Source: CAVPFA01 sp963703655
GTDB taxonomy: Bacteria; Actinomycetota; Acidimicrobiia; Acidimicrobiales; Bog-793
NCBI GenBank assembly: GCA_963703655.1
Contig: CAVPFA010000003.1
Location: 806,001-870,000, forward strand
Direction of reading: 5' to 3'
DNA length: 64,000 bases
The stretch's first letter is position 1, and every line of letters begins with the position of its first letter. Positions 60,527 through 64,000 of this stretch are shown one piece after another. The position numbers and the translations under genes were made by a program. The notes beneath the pieces were generated by a model, which was given only the letters and a program-made list of their open reading frames with translations, ran no database searches and was not told the origin of the DNA.

Positions 60527-60660
60527 TGAGCAGAGCTATCGGCGCATCGGCGGGGCCGTTTGCAGCTCCAGCGGATACCTGCGGCGGAAAGTCGGTTGGC
60601 GGAATGTTGGCGAAAGTGAGCCGCATGTTCGGGTTGTCGGGCCGAAGCGGATCGACTGGG
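60527..60660 (+). repeat. Dispersed intergenic repeat, copy 3 (longest)
   Basis: Starts next to the tRNA half-gene. GCGGATACCTGCGGCGGAAA (60571-60590) and GTCGGTTGGCGGAATGTTGG (60591-60610) match copy 2. CGGTTGGCGGAATGTTGGCG through GGGTTGTCGGGCCGAAGCGG (60593-60650) matches copy 1. Copies 1 and 2 therefore overlap different parts of this one. Confidence 0.6.
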
Positions 60661-60682
60661 AACAGCGGGATCGCCCCTGTCG

Positions 60683-61003
60683 GTGTATGCAGCTCTCAAG
60701 GGCCACGACGTCCGCGAGATCGTCGGCATTATGCCTTGGAACCAGTACGGCACTTGCTCGGTCGGCGAGTTGCGCGCCCATTTCGAGCTGCTCGCCACGA
60801 CGATTCTCGACGACGCCCTCCAGCCCGTGGACCCACTCCAGGAAGTCCATTTCGACGTCGTCTTGCCTGGCCTCGAGGACGAACGACTCGCTGTCGAAGG
60901 CGCACTTCTTGACGACGTCGAGCTGCTGGCCACCGTCGAGACCTGGCTCGACCCTCACGTCGACACGTTCCGATCCCTGTTCGAGCCCCGCCAACGCCTA
61001 TAG
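60683..61003 (+). CDS. Hypothetical acidic protein
   Basis: 106 residues from GTG 60683; the frame is open a little further upstream. YAALKGHDVREIVGIMPWNQ, YGTCSVGELRAHFELLATTI, then an acidic, mostly helical C-terminal half (LDDALQPVDPLQEVHFDVVL, PGLEDERLAVEGALLDDVEL). Third codon positions are strongly G/C, supporting real coding. No domain is recognised. The 5' end lies against repeat copy 3, so the true N-terminus may have been lost. It is followed after 19 bases by another small gene. Confidence 0.5.
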   Translation: MYAALKGHDVREIVGIMPWNQYGTCSVGELRAHFELLATTILDDALQPVDPLQEVHFDVVLPGLEDERLAVEGALLDDVELLATVETWLDPHVDTFRSLFEPRQRL

Positions 61004-61022
61004 CATCCTCACAGGAGTCAAT

Positions 61023-61235
61023 ATGCGCAGACTGACCGTGGACTACACCCGCTACCTCCGCTCCCCCGTCGTTGAGGTGGCCCTCTTTGCCTCCGAGCGA
61101 GTCGGACTGCATGTCGGTGAGACCGTTCTCGTGAACGGGGAGGACGGGATTCCGGAGAGGCGTGCGACTGTCATCAGCATTGACGGCGGCAAAGTTAAGC
61201 TCCGCTTCATCGACCCCGTCCGGGCGACCGCCTGA
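61023..61235 (+). CDS. Small hypothetical protein
   Basis: 70 residues from ATG 61023 with CAGGAG six bases upstream. MRRLTVDYTRYLRSPVVEVA, LFASERVGLHVGETVLVNGE and DGIPERRATVISIDGGKVKL suggest a small beta-barrel (KOW or SH3-like) from the alternating hydrophobic pattern; that is only an impression. Forms a two-gene unit with the preceding acidic protein. Confidence 0.55.
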   Translation: MRRLTVDYTRYLRSPVVEVALFASERVGLHVGETVLVNGEDGIPERRATVISIDGGKVKLRFIDPVRATA

Positions 61236-61511
61236 AGCCTGCCGAAGCAACGGTGCCTAGTGGTATCGCCGAAGTGGCAGGGTAGCCGCTCGGGCCGCGA
61301 CCGGACCAGCAAACGGCGCCAGGTCCGGCGTACCAGCGCCCCTCAACCACGATGTTCCGCGTGCCCGTCCTGGACCGCCCCCGTTCGGCACCATAGGGAT
61401 ACCCGTTTCGGCATGCGCGCAGTGGGGCACTGACCGGACTAGGAGCCCTCAAGGGTCGCGATCGCATTTGAGCGCCCTGCGGCTGGGCTTCGAGTTTCGT
61501 AGCATCCAGCC

Positions 61512-62114
61512 ATGACACCGGGACGCACGACGAGAACAACGAAGTTCGCCATCCGGGCCTTGGACGAGTCGACCTGGAACGCTTTCGCAGAGCTGGTCGA
61601 GCGCAACAACGGAATCTACGGAGGATGCTGGTGCGCTCCGAACCACGTCGAGTACCAACGAGGAGTTAGTGATCCAAGGACGCTCAAGAGAAAGCTCGTC
61701 AAGACGAGCAGAGCACACGCCGCACTCGTGATCGATGACGATGGTCACGCACAGGGATGGTGTCAGTACGGTCCATCCGAGTCGCTCGAACTGAAGCACC
61801 AACGCGCCTACAAGAAGGAGCCACCGCCTCTCGCACGATGGCGCATCGCATGTATTTTCGTAGACAAACGACACCGACATCAGGGAGTCGCGCGAGTGGC
61901 TCTCGAGGGTGCTCTCCGTCAGATTGCGCAAGCAGGAGGTGGGCGAGTAGAGGCGATCTCGGAGGTGACGGTCGGTCGCGAGGCACAGGACCGATTCCTG
62001 TTTAGCGCGACGGTCGAGCTCTTTGAAGAGCTTGGTTTTAAGAGAGTGCGGCAGGTCGGCATGCACGCATGGATTGTGAACAAGACCGTCGCTCGACTGG
62101 ATCGCCACCCATAG
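61512..62114 (+). CDS. GNAT-family N-acetyltransferase
   Basis: 200-residue GNAT protein. An N-terminal GGCWCAPNHVEYQRG segment with two Cys precedes the fold; VIDDDGHAQGWCQYGPSESL is beta-4 and ARWRIACIFVDKRHRHQGVA is the acetyl-CoA-binding region (HRHQGVA replaces RxxGxA), followed by ALEGALRQIAQAGGGRVEAI and FEELGFKRVRQVG. This GGCWC-type subgroup is widespread and uncharacterised. ATG 61512 is close to the first conserved strand. 61236-61511 shows no gene. Confidence 0.88.
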   Translation: MTPGRTTRTTKFAIRALDESTWNAFAELVERNNGIYGGCWCAPNHVEYQRGVSDPRTLKRKLVKTSRAHAALVIDDDGHAQGWCQYGPSESLELKHQRAYKKEPPPLARWRIACIFVDKRHRHQGVARVALEGALRQIAQAGGGRVEAISEVTVGREAQDRFLFSATVELFEELGFKRVRQVGMHAWIVNKTVARLDRHP

Positions 62115-62225
62115 CCGCGCAGTCGATGCCAGAGCACTCGATGCGAGCACGATGGGCTGCCGTTGGCTTCGAAGGCGGCGTTCGAAGCTTCTGACGCAGC
62201 TACGACGTCTTCATGGTGGCTCGGG

Positions 62226-62262
62226 ATGTGGCGGTTGGCGACGACAAGTCGTAGTGCCACAT
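62226..62262. other. Interrupted hairpin in an intergenic region
   Basis: ATGTGGC (62226-62232) pairs with GCCACAT (62256-62262), enclosing an inner stem ACGAC-AA-GTCGT (62241-62252). It lies between two convergent genes (GNAT rightward, YCII leftward) and may act as a terminator. Confidence 0.4.
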
Positions 62263-62353
62263 ACCGCCGGGTCTTGGTCGATGTGCCACCCAGGGCAGGA
62301 ATCCGCTAGTCGGAGTCTGTGGAATGCGGCTCACATCAGAGAGCACCTCAACA

Positions 62354-62719
62354 TCACCGTCGGCCGGCTGCCTCGCGGAGCATCGTGTCGAGCTCGGGGT
62401 CGAACCCGATCGCCCGGACCTCCTGTGCACAGCGGCACGCGGCGGCGAACTTGGCAGCCCACTTCAGCGCCTCCTCGCGTGAGGTCACGTCAACAACCGT
62501 GATTCCACCGATGGCGTCAGGGTGGGGGCCGTCGGTGACGGTGCCGTCGGTGGCCACGATGCTCGCTGGCTTGTCTTCCAGTCCGCCGGCTAGCACGTAC
62601 ACGCCAGCGTTGATGGCTTCCTGGCAGACCGCGTGTGCGGCCTTAGCCACGGCAGTCATGTCCTCTTCGGGGATGTGGTCCATCGCATGGGCACCGAACA
62701 CAATCAGGTACTGCGTCAT
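62354..62719 (-). CDS. YCII-related protein
   Basis: 121-residue dimeric ferredoxin-like-fold protein. MTQYLIVFGAHAMDHIPEED, INAGVYVLAGGLEDKPASIV, the DGPHPDAIGGITVVDV segment (DGPF-type motif) and SREEALKWAAKFAAACRCAQ. Actinobacterial members are often encoded near ECF sigma factors, but none is adjacent. Function unknown; ATG 62719 has GGGAG upstream. Confidence 0.85.
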   Translation of the reverse strand: MTQYLIVFGAHAMDHIPEEDMTAVAKAAHAVCQEAINAGVYVLAGGLEDKPASIVATDGTVTDGPHPDAIGGITVVDVTSREEALKWAAKFAAACRCAQEVRAIGFDPELDTMLREAAGRR

Positions 62720-62918
62720 CGCGTCACTCCCGTGCCTCCATTGTCCTGGCGGCTATCTGAACAAGAGAAGCCCCTACAGAAACGGTAAGAACGCTTCCCT
62801 GCCCTTCTGCCAAGGTGCTCTTGGTGCTGTTCAGTCACCGCTCTGAGCGTCTCGCAGTCGGCCCCGCCGACGCGAACCAACTGCCACAAAAGCCGGCAGG
62901 GCGACGCCTTGTCGCGCT

Positions 62919-63527
62919 TCACGTTTCTTCATCCTGCCGGCGCATTGCCCACTCAAGCGGCAGCGCAGCGAACAACATCACGTCACAGCGCTGGCCCTGC
63001 CAAACGCCGTGAGCGCGCATCGTTCCCTCATACGCAAACCCTGCTCGGCGGGCCACAGCGACTGAATCCTCATTCCCCGCGACGATCGTGAGGAAGACGC
63101 GAACTGCTCCTAGGTCGAACAGCCAGCGCGTGAGCAGGATCGCCGCTCGAGTCGCATAGCCGCGCCCTCTCGCATTTGGCGCGATCCAGTAACCGAACTG
63201 TGCGACGTCCTCTTTGGTCCAGTCGTCGACCCCACAGCAGCCGACCAGCTCGCCAGAGCTCTCGTCCAGGATTGCGAACGCAACGCCAGAACGTGTCCCA
63301 GCCGAAGCAAACGCGCGCCAGTTCAACGCGAATTGATCGATAACGGCCTCCGCGTCCGTGGTCGAGAGCGGCGGAGTCGGCCGTCCTAGCCGGTCGTGGC
63401 CACCGTTATAGCGCCGGATCCCTGGGTCGGCGCTTGCCTCCGCCATGAACCGGGCGTCGTCTCTCGACCAAGGCCGCAGGGCGACCAGGCCGTCGGAGAG
63501 CGTCACGACTGGAATATCGCTAGGCAC
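62919..63527 (-). CDS. GNAT-family N-acetyltransferase (RimJ/RimL type)
   Basis: 202 residues. LSDGLVALRPWSRDDARFMA, FAILDESSGELVGCCGVDDW, QFGYWIAPNARGRGYATRAA (acetyl-CoA loop RGRGYA), AVRVFLTIVAGNEDSVAVAR and RAGFAYEGTMRAHGVWQGQR are the standard RimJ/L sequence blocks. Likely acetylates a protein N-terminus or a small molecule. ATG 63527 is near the expected start. Confidence 0.9.
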   Translation of the reverse strand: MPSDIPVVTLSDGLVALRPWSRDDARFMAEASADPGIRRYNGGHDRLGRPTPPLSTTDAEAVIDQFALNWRAFASAGTRSGVAFAILDESSGELVGCCGVDDWTKEDVAQFGYWIAPNARGRGYATRAAILLTRWLFDLGAVRVFLTIVAGNEDSVAVARRAGFAYEGTMRAHGVWQGQRCDVMLFAALPLEWAMRRQDEET

Positions 63528-63707
63528 GTCACCATCTTGCCGCCGCGCCGGACCCGGTGTCCCAGGCAGCTGTCCCCATTTTCCGTCAACCGAAGATGCC
63601 AGCTTTGCCTCCGACCGCCGGGTCGGCGGCGGCGACTCGCGACGCCACTTTGATGGGCGTGTGGTCGGACCCGTAAGCGTTGTTGGGACTCCTTGACTGG
63701 AACGTCG

Positions 63708-64000
63708 TCAGAGCACGCGCCTCATCACGGGTCTCGTCGGGTACGTGCGGGCGACCTCGACGAAGCCGGCAGCGACGAACAGCGCCTTCGTCCCGGTGTA
63801 AAGAGCAGACGCCGCCACCCGGTCAGCTCGGAGCCCAGCCACGTCGACGGGGTGACCCTCCACGGCTGCGGCACCGTGGTCCCGAGCGAACTCGACGGCA
63901 GCCCGCAGCATGGCCGAGGCTACCCCGGCTTCCCGGTACGGACGGGCGACGGCGAAGCAGGTCACCCACCAAGTCGCAGAGCCATCCCCTTCGAGGACGC
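63708..64000 (-). CDS. GNAT-family N-acetyltransferase, 5' partial
   Basis: The C-terminal ~97 residues are visible; the gene enters from the right edge. The frame is open to 64000 and reads EGDGSATWWVTCFAVARPYR, then EAGVASAMLRAAVEFARDHG, AAAVEGHPVDVAGLRADRVA, FVAAGFVEVARTYPTRPVMR. VTCFAVxPxYRxxGVA is the acetyl-CoA-binding strand-helix of actinobacterial GNATs. A GTG at 63965 is internal. The gap 63528-63707 contains only a short hairpin (CCGACC-GCCG-GGTCGG, 63611-63626) between the two leftward genes. Confidence 0.85.
   Translation of the reverse strand, partial: VLEGDGSATWWVTCFAVARPYREAGVASAMLRAAVEFARDHGAAAVEGHPVDVAGLRADRVAASALYTGTKALFVAAGFVEVARTYPTRPVMRRVL

Noticed and set aside
60456..60540. 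Complete tRNA gene
   Set aside because: The 3' half is excellent, but no 5' acceptor strand (AGCCCCA) or D-arm is present upstream; only a half-gene is supported.
60442..60912. Proteins reading NGIRTRV / DSNPCLHLERV / VETRVRIPLGLP
   Set aside because: These are well-known artefacts of translating a tRNA gene region; they overlap the tRNA half.
47464..61240. Integrase or transposase
   Set aside because: Searched by eye on both strands; no tyrosine/serine recombinase or DDE motifs found, so mobility is inferred only from repeats and the tRNA half.

Overview
The window is high-GC, gene-dense DNA that reads as an actinomycete chromosome or contig, most likely an acidimicrobiia-like lineage. Supporting traits are LuxR-type LAL regulators, GAF-ANTAR and SpoIIE/STAS signalling proteins, LLM-class flavin/F420-type oxidoreductases, DUF664 DinB and DUF6458 proteins, VapBC, and many GTG/TTG starts. 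The taxonomic placement is inference; no rRNA or complete tRNA is present.

Layout. 1-6 kb: acetoacetyl-CoA synthetase (cut by the left edge), a MarR regulator coupled to a DHA2-type drug exporter, a TetR regulator and a lipoprotein. 6-15 kb: FAH-family hydrolase, a Tat-exported gluconate-dehydrogenase-like small subunit with its GMC flavoprotein, a heterodimeric ABC exporter pair and a PLP gamma-lyase-type enzyme, nearly all interrupted by single-base frameshifts. 14.7-24.9 kb: an orphan hypE, a leftward run of ornithine-cyclodeaminase-like, ferritin/DUF362 and methyltransferase genes, a secreted Ser/Thr-rich protein, a PPOX-type flavoprotein, an orphan CO-dehydrogenase-like large subunit and a DinB protein. 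25.3-31 kb: a surface protein with a DUF3494 ice-binding-like domain and Thr-rich stalk, a sortase, a GAF-GGDEF-EAL protein and an exported phospholipase-D-like protein. 31-47.5 kb: two LLM oxidoreductases, acyl-CoA dehydrogenase, SulP transporter, amino-acid permease, HAD phosphatase, methyltransferase, a Nat-type ABC exporter, alpha/beta hydrolase, SDR and a LAL regulator.

47.5-60.7 kb looks like an accessory, stress-oriented region. It holds VapBC, a three-TM protein with a micro-ORF, MarR, a divergent SpoIIE-type phosphatase, GAF-ANTAR preceded by a hexaloop hairpin, an Nramp-like transporter, CsbD, several very small proteins, a shortened STAS protein, pseudogene debris (including a partial copy of the GAF-ANTAR gene) and an alcohol/aldehyde dehydrogenase pair. 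Three related intergenic repeats (47.55, 49.5 and 60.6 kb) and the 3' half of a tRNA-Glu gene mark its edges. 60.7-64 kb: two small co-directional hypothetical genes, three GNAT acetyltransferases and a YCII protein; the last gene leaves the window.

At least twelve otherwise well-preserved genes carry one to three single-base indels, mostly one extra base in G/C-rich sequence. Removing them restores reading frames of normal length, so I list those genes as single CDS and treat consensus error as at least as likely as real decay. Clear remnants are listed as pseudogenes.
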